A stretch of DNA of 64,000 bases from Puffinus mauretanicus (taxonomy: Eukaryota; Chordata; Aves; Procellariiformes; Procellariidae): positions 2,976,001-3,040,000 of the forward strand of contig JAJKFH010002198.1 of assembly GCA_023333565.1 (NCBI GenBank), given 5' to 3'. The notes under the pieces were generated by a model that was not told where the DNA came from, did no database searches, and worked only from the letters and a program-made list of their open reading frames with translations. The position numbers and the translations under genes were made by a program. Positions 40,501-55,500 of this stretch are shown here, piece by piece (position 1 is the first letter of the stretch; every line of letters starts with the position of its first letter).

Positions 40501-43500
40501 TGTTGGGTTGCATGCTTAAACAGAAACAATAATAGTGGTTATTAAAAACTTATGTCAAGAATATGATGAACTACTGCAGACTTTTCATTAAATTCAAATT
40601 TCATTATTGTTTTGTGTGATTAAAACAATAAAAGTAAATTTATTTATTTATTTATTTAGTCTGGTGAAAAATGTTCTATAATGTTAAAGTAAAAAAAGCA
40701 TTTGTTTCAGTAACTGAAACAGTGTCCTCAGATACCAATAATAATATTTTTTGTGTTTGAACTTTTTGAAATCTTACAAAAATGACAGCTCTTCACCAGT
40801 TACCAATAGAAATGTAGTAAGTACACTCTGCAGGTTTAATTTTACATAGCAAGCTGCATCCATTCAAGAGAATAACATTTACAAAGATACAAAAGTAAAG
40901 TGTTTATTTCAAAATTCTCTTGTACGTCTTCCTTCCTTATTCCAAGTTTTGTGTAACTCAGTAATTTGCAGTGGTTGTACCAATCCTTAATAGCAATTTG
41001 ATGTTCCTACTGCTGATGATTTCAAAGTATTTCACCAGCATACTTGAAAGGCAAAACTATTACTGTGCTTATTCAACATCTAGTTAAATAGCAATATGTA
41101 GAGTATACATCTAAAGGTCATGAGGGGAAAAAAGGAAAGAAAACTACGCTTTTCTAATCTGATTTTTGGGATAATACTGAATCTAGAATCTCATACCAAA
41201 AAATCTGTCTCCAGACAATCATTATTGTGTCAGCTTTGTATTAAGAAAGCCATCCAATCTTGAACTAAAGCTGTAGAGTACAGAAGTATCCAAAATAAAT
41301 GCTAGGTATATTTCCTCAGTGGTTGGTTATCCATATTACAAAAAATCTTTTAGAGTTCTAGGCTGAATGTATCTGGTTTTCAAACCCCTCCACTGGATTG
41401 GGTTAACACTTCTATAAATATTTTCTTTCTACATACAAGCTGCCTAATTAACAAAAATGTACCTCTAAGCCAGCCCCAGCTCACAGTATGCCTTCTGGTG
41501 TAGGGAATGCAGGGTGAGGAAGAAGGGTTGATACGGGCTGTTAAATACAAGTTAACAGCAGACTTTACTGATCTGACTGCTTATAAAATAACTTGTTTTA
41601 TCACATAAGACTAAAACACTTTCCTTCTAGAAGTATATGGGGTGTCTTTTGCCAAAAGTTTAAGTATAGATACTCTTCACTTTGTTACAAGTCAAACATT
41701 TAATCTCCTTAAAAATATAAACAAAACCTGTTTGACAAAAGCTATATTCCAGAAAAATCAAATCATTTGTATGTTATTGGTAAGATCACCAATTGAATCT
41801 TTTCTGCCTGAACACAGTATCAGCTTTAGTATGCCTTTGTCCAAATTCCACAATTTAATCAACTTAATCATCCAACTTACTCTTTTTAAATAGAGGTTTG
41901 TGAATAGAATTTTCCAATCCCCTGGAAAAGTATGTTAAACAGCAATATCTTAGAAAGTTCTTTTGCCAATTCTTTTTGGTGTGATGTATGCAAGTCTCAG
42001 TCTATCACTAAATGTTTTCAATGTTTCATTGGTCTTTCTGACTTTTGAAAAAAATAACTTTTTTTTTCTTTACAACTGCAAGAATATGAACATTCTCATT
42101 CACCACTTTCTAATGCAGAGAAAAAAATATGTATTAACTACATTTGCTTTGTCTACAGCCATATTTGGGAAAGGCAGCTCTACCTTCCCTGTATGAGATC
42201 CAAAGTTAGCACTCATACATCATGCATTAACAACATAAGTTTTCATTAGTGATTTTAGCTTATCTGTTGTTCAAATTTATTGCTGACATGGAATGATTCC
42301 TATTACATCATCTTTCCATGTGTTATATATATGTTGGTGTGTTATTGGATGCGTTGGGGCAAGTCAAGTCACATATGGTTATGAAAAACATAAGTGAATG
42401 TATTAGCTATAAAATTGTCAAGTTCATTTCACCTTTAGACTTGAATTTATTTTTACTTGAAAAGGCCTCCTTATAATATACAGCTATGGAATTTTTATGT
42501 TTTTCAGCATCTAATAAATCCTATGAACTCTGAATTATAAGTACTATTTCTATGTTTCAACTTTCATTCTCACTTCGTGATTGAGACTTCTTAAAATAGA
42601 CATAAGTGTGAGACAGAGGAAGATCCTACAAATCTTCACTTAAAGCCAGATTCTTCTGCCTTAGCATAAATTCAAACTCTGGATAAACATTTACTTTGTA
42701 AATATTACTTTGCTAGTTTAAGATGTTACTAGCTTGTTATTAACGTCTGCTGGAAGGTAGCTTCTACAACTCTGCCAGTGGAAGGAACGGTGAGGGCACT
42801 CCCTAAATATCCCAAGCAAAATCAACAATATTAGTTTAAGAAACTGGTGAAGGTGTTTGGCACTAAGCTCTTGATTTTGGCCAAAGGTGATTAGTAAATC
42901 CTCACAAGATCTCAAACATAAAGGCACAGGACACTGGCTGACAATACTTCGAAAGCACAGCGAGATCTGGACAAGAATCTTTCGAAGAGGCCCTACAGTT
43001 TCACAAACTAAAAGCAGTTTAGAGCAGCTTTAGATTGCAGCAGCTCTCTCTGACCCATGTTTTGATTCTAATCAATATTGCAAAGAGTATTTAAAATCCT
43101 AGTAAGAATAAAATATCTTAACAAAAGTTTTGGCAGTAAACCATGTTTTCTGTAGTGACTATTTCTTTTAAGCGCAATTTTTATTCTGCTTTGTTGATAG
43201 ATATAGATTTTTTCTTTTTCTTTTTACCTGCTCACATGGTTGACAAGGCGTGTCTGTAAGAGCAGATCTCTTCCTGGCAGGAGATTATCACAGATTAGAT
43301 GTTGATTAGACCGCACAGCTACTCCATGACAAACACAGAGAGAACACAAAACATCCAAAACCTGAAAAAAACAAAGATTCTTTTCATCCTAAATATTTTT
43401 TCATGCTAATGAGTTCATAATCACTGTAAGTTACTTCAGGCAATATAATGCTATATACCTTGTTACTGGAAGACGTGTAAGCTTATGTAATTCATCCAAC

Positions 43501-46500
43501 ATAGTAGTTTTATTTTACAACAATTCTGAAATTATCCTAACAGTAGTAAGATATATTCTTCCTGCTTCCCTTGAGATTTAGTGTGTGTCAATGTTTTCAT
43601 CAAAAAGAAGATAACGTTCCCCTTTGCTTCTTCAAACTGCTCATATGCCGTTTAGGAAAAGTTTCATTCCTAATTATGAATACAGTATTAATGTATTTGA
43701 AATCTAACTTCTACACAGAACAACGTGCTTGCTTTGTACACAAATGTTCATCTAAGTATACTTGTCTCTTCTTTGCCTACCTTATGGTTTCTTCCATGTT
43801 TGTCCAAAAGACAGATGATTGATTTAATATGTCCTTCCTTAATAATGTTTAAAGCTTCTGGGCTTTCCACCAACACGCAGTGTAAAACCTCTAGAATTCC
43901 TGGGAAAAAAAAGAAAAATTATTCATTCAAAGTGCATATAAAATCATAACTGCATATAATACTTCCTAATATATTGCTCAGCAACATGGAAGAGTTTCAA
44001 AAATCATTGTATATGATAAACAAAACCAAAACAGGATTGATGATGTACTTCTAGATTTTCCAAAATAAGTGAATGTAGTAAAAATCAGAAAGAACAGGAA
44101 AAAACCTGTAAATTAATTTGAAATATTAATAATAAATATGTGATGATCCACACAAATTCAAACAAACTGGGTAAAATATTGGTTTTCAGTGTCTCAAAAG
44201 AGATTTCAGTAAACAGCTTCACACTACATCCATATTATATACGTAAAACATGCTCTCCATATTTACAGTTTTCCATTTCTTCCCTTAGAAAACCATATGA
44301 ACTACTAAAGGAATCACATACCTCTGAATTAGAAAGCAGAGGTAAATGCCCAGTCTACTGGCCCACTGTGTATAATTTTCTTTGTGTATGTAACAGCTAT
44401 GCTGGGAGCCACAGTGATGTTCTTAAAAGAGCAAACAAATAGAAACTAGCATGAAACTAAGATGTGCAAGGAAGTAAAGAACCACTAAATCTCCAGTGGC
44501 CCCTCAATTAAATACAATTCCAATCCCAATAAAGCAGCAGTCATTGCCATCAAGAATCATTAGCCTTAAAATGGTTCCCTGCAATGGGGCAGTAAAACAG
44601 GCTCCCATGTGTACTGGATCAAGTCACCACTTGCTTTGGGATCTTCCACATTTGGCAAAGACAAATATTATGCATGTGGTTCATCATTGTCAGTTGCTAC
44701 AGTTGTTGCCACAATGAGAAAAGTCAGAGCACTGAGGGAAAGCTGAGAAGCAGTCTTAAACCGAGAGATATGCAATTCCTATTTCCCCTGTACATCTCCC
44801 ATCATTCTGTCTTCATCCCTGTATTCAAGCCATGGCTCCAAACACTCAGCTTAACCCTTGCAAAGCAAGATCCATAGCATGATTCTGTTCTTTGCCACGG
44901 TCTTTTTTACTGAAAGAAAAATGTAGCAATATAAACTCCCCTTGGTGTGGGGAAAAAAAATTCATCAGACAAAAATGCTGTCTCAGTAAGAGTACTCTGG
45001 TATTTCTTTGATCCTAGTGAGGAAGAGATCATCAGCCACTACAGTTGAGTAAGACTAGGGTCAGCTAAGAAAAAGAGTTCCAAACAGCTACGAACTGAAC
45101 ACAGATTTCATTGGAACAGGCTGCCCAGGGAAGTGGTGGAGTCACCATCCCTGGAGGTATTTAAAAGACGTGTAGATGTGGCGCTTAGGGATATGATTTA
45201 GTGGTGGACTTGGCAGTGTTAGGTTAATGGTTGGACTCAATGATCTTAAAGGTCTTTTCGAACCTAAATGGTTCTCTGATTCTATGATACAGAAATACTA
45301 GATTTGAAACAGTCTTTACGCTGATCAGCTGCCTCCCTCTCACCTTAACATTCCAGATTGGATCTAAAGCTTACAGAGGGGAGCAAGTGCTTTTCTGTTA
45401 GATTTCCACTGGTTTTGAATAAACCACTGAAAAAAATGTATATTATAAATAAATGGTAGGTAATATTTAAGAATTTGAAGATTGTGCTTCATCCACATAA
45501 CTCTCCTCAGTATGCATCCAAGGTTTTCTGAATTTGTAAACATAAAACCAAGCTTTTCAATTTGTAAACAATAAAAAAAATTAGAAATGCAAATTTAAGG
45601 AAAAAGAATATGTATTTTGATTTATCAGGGGAATTTTTACACACACACATGTTCCCTTTTGGTTTTTTAAATAATTCTGAGTAACAATACAATATAGTCT
45701 GGAACATTATAACTAACTGATCATAAAGCCTTTCACAAACCAAAAATAAAAATTAAAAGTTAATTGAGCAAGCATTTTAGAGACAACCAAGCAAAAATGA
45801 AAAGAAAAGCTGAAAACCAGAAACTCGGAACAGAATTTAAAGTAATGAGTATAAAAAAAATGTCGGAACCAATATATCTCTTTCTGCTAAGTATGAAATG
45901 CATGCTTATGCAGTGAATAATGAAATGCAATGAAATAACTAATAACTATGAAACAATTACAGACTGGTATTAAACCCATTATTTATGAGGAATATAAATG
46001 GCCAGGAATTCCAAGTCCAATCTATTGTCTTTTCAGCAGAAAATCCCATCTGGAGAATTTCCCAAGTATCTTACTGAGGAAAGGAGTATTAAACACCATT
46101 AACAACTTATTATAGAAACAAGCTACCTATGCAAAGACATGCATTCGTAGACTTAGGACATGTTCCATTGTTATGCACCAGCAAAGACTAAAATACCTTC
46201 AGTTCATGAATTCTTTTTTTTTTTTAGTTGTTAATTTCAGACCAACTTGTATTATGCATACTTTCATATGGATCAAGGTATAGCTCTATTAAAAACAAAA
46301 GTAAAAAGACCAACACAACCAAAGAAACTGTAGAGCTCCTCATAAAGAAAAACCAACAGAAAAATTATCTGACAAAGGACAGAAATTGGGCTGTGCAGAC
46401 TTCTTACAGAGGCATAAAAATATATGAAGAATGTTGCGAACAGTCATATGTCAACAAAGATTTTTAAATCTTTTCTTTAAACTTAGATTTTACATTCCCA

Positions 46501-49500
46501 TCCTTGTTAAGACCAAGTTACTCTGCCAGAAGAGACAATGGTTACTTTTAAATTACTTGTTATTTGAAAGGTAGTTTTATTTTTTATTTCCCAAGAAAAT
46601 ATGAATTAAAATGAGGATTGGAATTCCCAGTGACTTCAGTCATGGCTGCAGTCATCTGACTTCATTCAGATCTCTCGTTTTAATCTCAGACAACCTACAG
46701 CACCATCACCTTTTATCCTAATACTATTTAATGTTTTTTCCAGAGATCTGGAGGAAGATATGCTGTCATCACTAATACAGTGTACAGTTTACTCAAGGAC
46801 TGAAATGTAGTAAAAGGTGGAAGGCAACAGATACAGTGACAATTTGATTTATCTGGTAAACAGGTTTCAAACAAAGCTTGTGTTTTCGTATGTTTGAAAA
46901 GGAGTCATACATATGTAAATAGCAAATGCAGGTGACTCTGTACAGATATTGTAGCCAATTTTCCAGTTCCGTGCAGTGGCTCCAAAAAAAGTCACAACCA
47001 CGATATAATGAGCTAGACATGAACTCCAAAAGTGATTCTGTAGCCCCGAAGGTATAAGCAGAAACTCTCAACTACAAATAAGAGAACATATTAAACCTGA
47101 ATTTGGCAGTGGTATGATCTGGGCTGCAATAGATGTACACTTCCAATATTGACAGTAACAATATTGATAAGAAGGATAAAAATCTAAGAGTCATGAGAAC
47201 AAGCTAAAGGAGTAGATGCCCTGTAGCAACATAGCAGGAGCACAATCCACCCTGCCTGCCAACTAGACAGGCAAGGGTCACTTGAACATGGTAAAAGTAC
47301 CTAGGTAGGTAAGAAATATCTTACAAAAGGATCCTCCATCTAGAGGGGTAACCTGTAACAAGATCAACAATTTTATTGTGTGCCACAGAGATCTGGGAAT
47401 GAAGGGAAATCGCTACATTCAAAACTTCTTCATTTAAAATTTGCCACCTCTCATTGTAGCACTGAAATACAGTTTTAACAATATAAACAGTAATCCAATA
47501 TGAAATGATACCACATAATGTAAGTGTGGTAAACATAACGTTGGAATTTTCAGATGTGTGTAGATAGATTCATAATCTTAATTTTGTCTTAAAATAGTAC
47601 ACAGTGTTCATTTTCTAGTCTTAACCTTTTCAATAATGAAAGTAAAAATACTTTGAAGATGTAAACATTCAATAATAAATGAATGTTATCAATTAGACCC
47701 AGCTGCCACAGCAACTTCTTCAATTACTGCAGCATCTGAATGCTAATTATCAAACACATTTTGTTCTAAGGGCAAATTCCCTCTATTTCAGAAAAAAAAT
47801 TGCGTATGAATGTTCAATGTCTGTTTGGACTGATCCACTTCTAGATTGTCTACATTAAAGACAACTGGACCTGTTCCAATTTCATTGGAGTTGCTCAAGG
47901 CAGTAAAGCAGGAAGTATTCAAATTTAATACAAATATCACAAACAGTATGATATGCAGAGTTTATCATAAAGATGAGTGAAATTCTTTCTTAATGACTAA
48001 CAGATGAAAGGAAGCATATATTTTCAGGATAACATGTTGACTCCTCTAATGTTATACTGTAGAATACTAGAATAAAATGCATGCCCTTAAAAAAAAAAAA
48101 AACAAACAAAACACACAACTCAAAAACTGATATTATCTGGTTCCAAAAATCTTCACTTGAAGGATATTAGATTACTAACTTGCCCTATTCTATTTTTCAT
48201 TACCTATGTTTTAATGCCTTTAAAATTTTAGGAGGACTAGTTAATCCCATCTGGAATATATTTCAGAGCAAAAAACTAATCTAATCTTAATTTATGCATT
48301 GAAGAGACAACTGAAGCATTTGCATTGCATTATTCATTCAGGTCCTGTGATACCTCACTTTTAACACGGTCTACTCTCAGACACATTTATACTTGGACAA
48401 ATCTTCATTTTCTTTCTTTCTGTTGGTTCAGTGAAGATCAGGAACTGAATTAATTTCTAATCTAATTGGTACAATCAACTCACAATTGCTGTTTATATGT
48501 TTAATTCCTTTATTCTGCTTTCCTGACATTTTTAGTTCAAGGATAAGAAAAAAGTGAAAATAGGAATTTTATTCATAATAGTTTATGGCATCAAATTTTT
48601 ATCCCAAAACATTCAAGAAAACACCTGCAGGAGATGTAGCTAACAACTTCAGTGTTGAAGGTGAACTTAATTTTGGTGTGATTGACAGAGCGTGATGTTT
48701 CTTCCTCACAAACACTCTACCTTAGAAAATGAATTAATTATTTTAGGTGAATATATGCAGCCAGGTATTCCTATTTAAAAGGTGTCATATAATCCAGTAT
48801 TTCTCCCTGTTGTAGATCTATCACTGTAAATTAAAACAGTGAATATCCTCACCCCAATCAAGCCATATAAAGCTTAAAATCTGGCAAGCAAGGTTGCCAC
48901 ATAAACTCACAAGAGCACATTTACATACTAAAAGCTAAACCTACTGTGCCTCTCAAGATAACTAAAGGACAGCATAATTAGCATCTTGTATAACTGACTC
49001 CCTCAAACCCAGAAAAAGTCTTAATTATAAAATCAGTTTTGGAGGCAACATGGAAGTTATGTTACCAGAACACAGGGGAAGGAGTTCAAGTAGCCTAGTT
49101 CACAGAATAAAACTCAGGACAAACGAGCATTGCAAATATTAGTACCTTCAGAATTTTTGCAGCATGTCATGAGGTTCATTATGCACTATGATTACAATGT
49201 CAGATTACTTTGCAGTTTACGGAATTCATCTCATACCTTACTATATCATCATAAACATAAACATGTAGGTTTTAATTTTCAAACCTTATTTTTACTTTGA
49301 GATTAATTTTTAAAAATACATACATAACAGAAACTATGTAACACAGCATTTTTAGAGCTGTTGTAACTAATTTCATATTGAACCTCCAAAAGTTGAGCAC
49401 AAAGTTTTGAATTACTTCTGAAAATCCTAGCCCTGAGAGTTTCAGATGTAAAATTAGGTCTCTTAGGAAATCATTTCACTATGAACTACTGGGAAATACA

Positions 49501-52500
49501 TTGAAATTAAGAAGATTGCAGTCAAATCCCATGCAACTGCATAATTGTGAGAACATTCTCCTTAGATGAGTGCTCTCACACCAAAGGTGGACTGTAGTGG
49601 AAGAAAGATCTAGCCTGTAATTTTGCCATTTTTTAAATGCTTCTTTCAGTTTAAATTCTCTCTTACTCAAATGTTCATGAAAGCAAGAAGATCACAGCAT
49701 CTGCAAAGCAGGTTTCCCTAACAATAATGTAAACCAACATGAACATTCAGTTATAACATCTGAATTTGGTTAGGATCTCTACAGCTAATATACTAGCTAC
49801 AGTGATAGGATAATCAGCAAATATCTAACTAGACACCAGTGCTATGAGCAGCTAACTGTCTATAACACCAGCTGATAACAAAAGTAGTGATACAGATTTA
49901 GCCTCATATGCTCCTGTTGCCTCCTATCTTGAGCAGCTGAAGGATTCAGAGCACAAACACAGCATTTCTGGAGTTCTGCAACAAAAACACGAAACAAAAT
50001 GCTGCAAAAATACTTCTATAAAACATTGCTGAGTAGAGGGGCTTACACATGCAAATGCCTCAAAGTCTCTGTACCAGCCTCCACCACCAGAGAAGAATAA
50101 CTGACTTCTAAACCCTCTGCTTGCCCCAAGAGTTGCCACAGGAAAAAACTTCCAAGAGGAGAAGCATCAGTGTATAGCTGCTCTTTGCAACTGCAATTAC
50201 CCACTGCAGATCTTGCCAATCAGCTAGTGAACGCCATGCAGTTCACCCTTGGCACTGACACTTGACAATATTTTCCCATGCTGTTAGTCAGTTCATCTCA
50301 GGAACAGATTTATGGCAAATAAACAAAATGCATGTGAAGAATGTTTAATGACAAAGCTGAGGGGAACACAAACACCTTATTCACCTTGTTTACTATAGGA
50401 CACATCTGTTCTCATGGCTACTGCTGATCTTTTCAAGACTACTTGAGGTAAGAAATTTGATAATATATGCCAAATGGTGATCTGCAGCTGAGACAACTCC
50501 AGTTTTTACTTACGATACTCAGCGATAGCAGGGTATTTCTCACATATTAATGCCACAGTAAAAGGCTGCTAAGAACAACCTTATTGTGCTTGTGACATTT
50601 CTTTTCAAATGTCTAGCAGTCTAGTATAAACCAAAGAATTTTTACAATGGGGGACATCTTCTCTTCCTGGCATTCCTTCCTTAAGATGTCAATGAATCCA
50701 AGGACACATCTACCTATGGCAGAAGTATGATTCAGGAGTGGGAAGAACAAGATGGGAAAGGAAATTTTAATTCCTGAGGACAAATCTATAATCAATGAAA
50801 AATTATTATTGAAAGGAAGATTATTATGTTCCTTCCAGTTCATGAAAAAACACACATCACTAAAACAACAATATGATGGGAATAAACTACAAATATGTAA
50901 CCGGAAAGGTATGTTAACATTGTTCTCACTGTTGTTGTAACTATCCTGCCCATTGGTCTGACTACAAACCTTCCTGCCTTTTGAACTTAGTGTAGCATAA
51001 TTACAGAAAATAAGGCTTGAAAGACTCTCAAGAGGCCATCTTCCAACAAAACAGTAACAAATATTATACATAACACAAACCAGTCACAACTGCAACTGGA
51101 AAACATTTCTTAGTCTGTAACTCTGAAATGGCTCCAGCTGGGTGAGCGCAGAGAACAGAAGAGGGGAGTGGAGGGGAAATTATACGTATTAATAGTAATA
51201 AGAAAGCAAAGCATGCATGAACTACAGAGAGATGAAAAAACAGGTAACAAAAATTTAAAACTCAGCAATCGCTACACATTGAATATTTTTCAAATCTGTT
51301 GCTCTTCCTGCAGTGGATTCAGAATACATTCCATGTGCTATTAATAATTAGCTCCTGAAATCCATCTTGATTCCTACACTTACTGTGAAAAGATAAACAT
51401 GAACCAGAAACAGAGGATCAAAGAATATCAGACAAGGGATATCGATTACAGTAGGTAGAACCAGGCAATAAAAGAGAGACAGGTTAAGACAAGTCTCTAT
51501 CTGGTATTACAGTAAAACTATTATTACATTTAATACAAGAAGTTCTATTAAATTGGTTGGACTACAATTCTGAGCATTGAGGATTAATACAAATTATACA
51601 GAAAAAATCAAATCACAAATATTTATACTGCGATGTTCTTATATACAAGTTACAAAGAAAAAATATAAATTAGAAGTATATTGACATTAACATTCATTAA
51701 AAAAAATGAAACAAACTATTAAAATTGAGATTGCCTGTGGTAGCTCAAGCATTACAAAATTGTCTTTAGCTTCTTGGTTGCTTACAATTCTTCTCTCCAC
51801 AGGACTATTTTTTACTCATTATTGACTTAAAACATAGAATTTTCTCAACTTCTATGCTAGAAGGTATATTCCAAATACATTTCTTAAAAAATTTAGTGGT
51901 TTCTCCTAGTAGTGTAACTTAAGATTTGTATAATGGCAAAAAAAATATGGTTCTAGATTATGCTAGTGACCTATATAAAAAGTTGAAATGTTTCAAACCA
52001 AAATTGCTTTTACTGTGTTGTTATTTCATATGTTAACATCACTGAGCATTACATGTACAACTTCTCCAATTTGTATTATTTATATTTCTATATTTCCCTC
52101 TTCACTTTTACTTACAGGGAGGAATAATTTGCAAGGCAAATGCCTTATCAGGAGTAAGAGCTTAATTTAGACTTTGAGCTCCTGCTTGTTGTTTAACTTT
52201 TCTGTCTAGTGCATGTGAGAAGGAAGGAGCTGTTAACATTTTTCTTATTTCACCTTTTTCATAATTTCTTTATTCTCCTGTCCTACGATTCACTTAATTG
52301 GCAAATCAAATATTAAGAGATCTCACCACATCAGATCCATGTTTTCAGTTACTGCTATAACCTGTAGAACTCCAAGAAGTATTACACTGGAATAAAATTT
52401 AGAACACTGATCTCACACTACGCATGATTTTTTTATTCCAATAAATAATTTTACTAATGTTGAAAAACAAGGGTGGGGGGGATCAGGCTGCAATGACATT

Positions 52501-55500
52501 TCTTACCAATAGTATTACTTTGTTTTTTGATCTTTATGTAATCACCATCATGAAAAGCATGCTTGAAAAGAGTCAAAAACCTTTCTTAAGAGTCCAGAAC
52601 TAATCACTCTATTTGAATCTCATTTCTTAGCTGCTGGGTCCAAGTTTGATTACTGTCTACTGTTCAGATGCCTAGACGACATAATTTTGGCATATTTTCA
52701 TGACGAAAAGAACAGTAATTAAATATTCATGTAAGAAAAAAAACAAAAGTTTGTATTTATATCAGCAAGATGGGGCAAGAGACTCAAGTATCACCCATGA
52801 AATCAACACTTAATTGCAGAAATATAGTCTTAGTATCTCTTCAGTAACTTCGAGATACACTTAGCAGAGGATCTTTAATGCAATGAGATTTGTCTACCAT
52901 CTGTTTACAAAATCAAACTACAGTGGCATGTTTCAAACATATACTTTTAACAAAAATAGAGTACTATTGTTTAAAACCACAAAATAATTATTCTAATAAG
53001 TATTGAAGACTATTTTTTTTAAATAAGCACATGCCAAATGTGGTAATCCAGATAACCACCTTTAACGTCCTGTTATAGACTACAATCATGTTAATAACTG
53101 CATTTAAGACAGTGAAGAGGTACACAGTAGCAAGCTGTCAATGCCAATAGGAATCATATATTACAAGAAAAATTCTTAAGATATTATTTACATTCACCGA
53201 ATGTGCAGTCTTCACACTACTTATTTCTTGTTCTGCTCAAAAAGTGTATTTTTCCAATACAGTCCAAAGAGTTGCTTTGATCAAGTTTAGTTGCAATATT
53301 TTTTTTAAAAATCCATTGGAAACATAAAAATACAATGTATTTGGTTGACAGAGTAGGTTTATGGAGAACAGATTGCTTCCAAGAAAACAGAATCCAGGAT
53401 CACCATTTCAGTGAGAAGTACAGTACAGCTGACCATAACTTCATTTACTTTCACTTTGAGCACCACAGAGACTAATTGCATCTCATAGACACTAAGGGGT
53501 AACAGTGGTTCAGGAGGAACATAAGACATTAGGTAATGATAAAGAAAATAATTAAGCTAGCTTAAAGAATTTGTGTCTAAAGTGAGACAGAATTCCCAGA
53601 TTCTCAAATAATGACTGTGTTTCAGGCGTGCTCCTTCTCGTTAACTTCAAACAGAAGTTCAGACCTCAGGAATGAGAGAGGTGATTAAAAAGGGAATGTG
53701 TATGTATTAAGGAGGTAACACTGTTACATGCAAACATACAAGTATTTTCTGAAGACCCATCTATTACACATACTCAAGTAGAATACATGAACTTCCCTAC
53801 ATTACCACTACAGTCCTTCAAGAAGAGACAAATTATATCCATTCCATATGGATATAATTATATTTAGTTTGACGCCAATCCTGAAAAACATGCAGACTTC
53901 AAAGGGAAGGGAAGGTTCTAGAATTAGAGAGAATTACAACAGAAACTTCAGAACAACTGTTTCACCAAATGGTTTGTTTGCCTGAATTAAAAGATAACAT
54001 TACAACCAATTGACCAAGGAAAAGGAAAGACTGCCAGAACTTAAGGTAGAAATACAACTGAATTCAATATGTAAAAATGTTACAAATACAGATCTCACTT
54101 TAAATATAATTTACTCCGTCATAGGAAGAAATTCATGATAACTGGAATGAACAAGCATATTGCCAATTTTAAAGAATGAAAAACTGGTCAAATAAGGAAG
54201 TTAAAATACTAAAAAGCATACCAGAAGAGGCTTCCAGTCTTTCTAATCTGCTGATCAACCAATCAAGAGATCCAGAAAATTGAGCACAGTTTTTACGATT
54301 CCCTCGAATCAGAGCCGCTATTGGAAAAAGAGAGAGAGGGGCGGGGGAAAAATAATCACAATTATAAGTCCATTTAAATTAAAAGAATCCCTGTCTTGTC
54401 TTTCCAGGAAGAATACAGTAAGATAGATTCATAATCTTTAATTATTGATGTTCTTGATTTAAGTTTAAATAACGTGAGTGATGGTTAGATTTAAGCATAA
54501 GAAATACCCTTGGCATCAAATTGACCTTTAAGGTATTTGAATTATTTTGGCTTTACAATCACCTCAATAATCCCTGCAAAATGCTCTACATGAAATAGCC
54601 AGTATTGACACCACAAAAGTCAGCTGCTACTGTAGAAACAAATTTTGTAAAACAGTATTCTTGTAATGACAGGAAACATTGGAAGAGCAGAATGTGAAGC
54701 CAACAACATAGGTGATTAATGTAAATTATTTTCTATTGATACAATACCTTTGTTCAAGAATAATAGGAACTAAAACAAGATAGATGTCCAGCAGCTGTTT
54801 GTCATACTTTTGACAGGGCTATAGGGAGGAAGTAAATGGTTTGAAACTGTTTCACCCTTATGCTTTAAGCTGAAGATTGAAATAGACTGAATGCATGCAC
54901 TGACTTGGTGCGTACAACTGACTAGAAATCTCACTGAACACTCTAGGCACCCACAAGCCTGCCCTGTCCTGGAATGCCTGTGTTTGCAGGTGTGTGCATA
55001 CACACGAGCTCTCAGAGAAGAATCTGTTCTACTCCAAAAAAAGTGTGAGGCACTAACGTTTCTGTTTGGTGTGTGGAACAGTGCAAACTGCTTTTCTTAA
55101 GATTGTTTTCCAATTTTGCCAACAAAATATTTCAACCTGAAATTCCTATGGTTATTTTCAGCAGCAGAGACTGTTGGTCCTGCTAAGAAGCAATGGCCTC
55201 TTAAAATCTATGTTTTATTGCTGCAGAAATTCCCTATATTATATTGCAACTGTGTTTTTATGCTGTTTCATTTATAAAAGGTTAAACTTACAGACTTGTG
55301 ACATAAATATGATATGAAACTGTATCTGCAGAGGGGAAAAGCAATCTTGGAGTTAGCTGCAAACAAGTCGCTGCACTGACAGTTTTGTATCATGAGCAAA
55401 GAGACCAAAATCCAATTGCTTCATAGCCAAAACCAAACCAAAACAACAAAAAACCCTAAACCAAACAACCAAACAAAAAAAAAACCAAAACCCAACCCCT

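Larger units (their letters stand above)
43900..54221 (-). other. RYR2: RYR2 intron (probable intron 17), 10.3 kb
   Basis: Contains a CR1 3' end (45109-45288), a weak CR1/L3-like relic (about 46715-47250), a poly-A run at 48089-48103 and a strong AT hairpin (53832-53860). An unexplained 152-codon open frame lies at 50613-51071 on the RYR2 strand. The rest is AT-rich and featureless to me. Confidence 0.9.

Noticed and set aside
51549..51575. GGTTGGACTACAATTCT, resembling a CR1 3' end
   Set aside because: Only about 12 bp match and there is no CR1 tail or upstream sequence; chance similarity.
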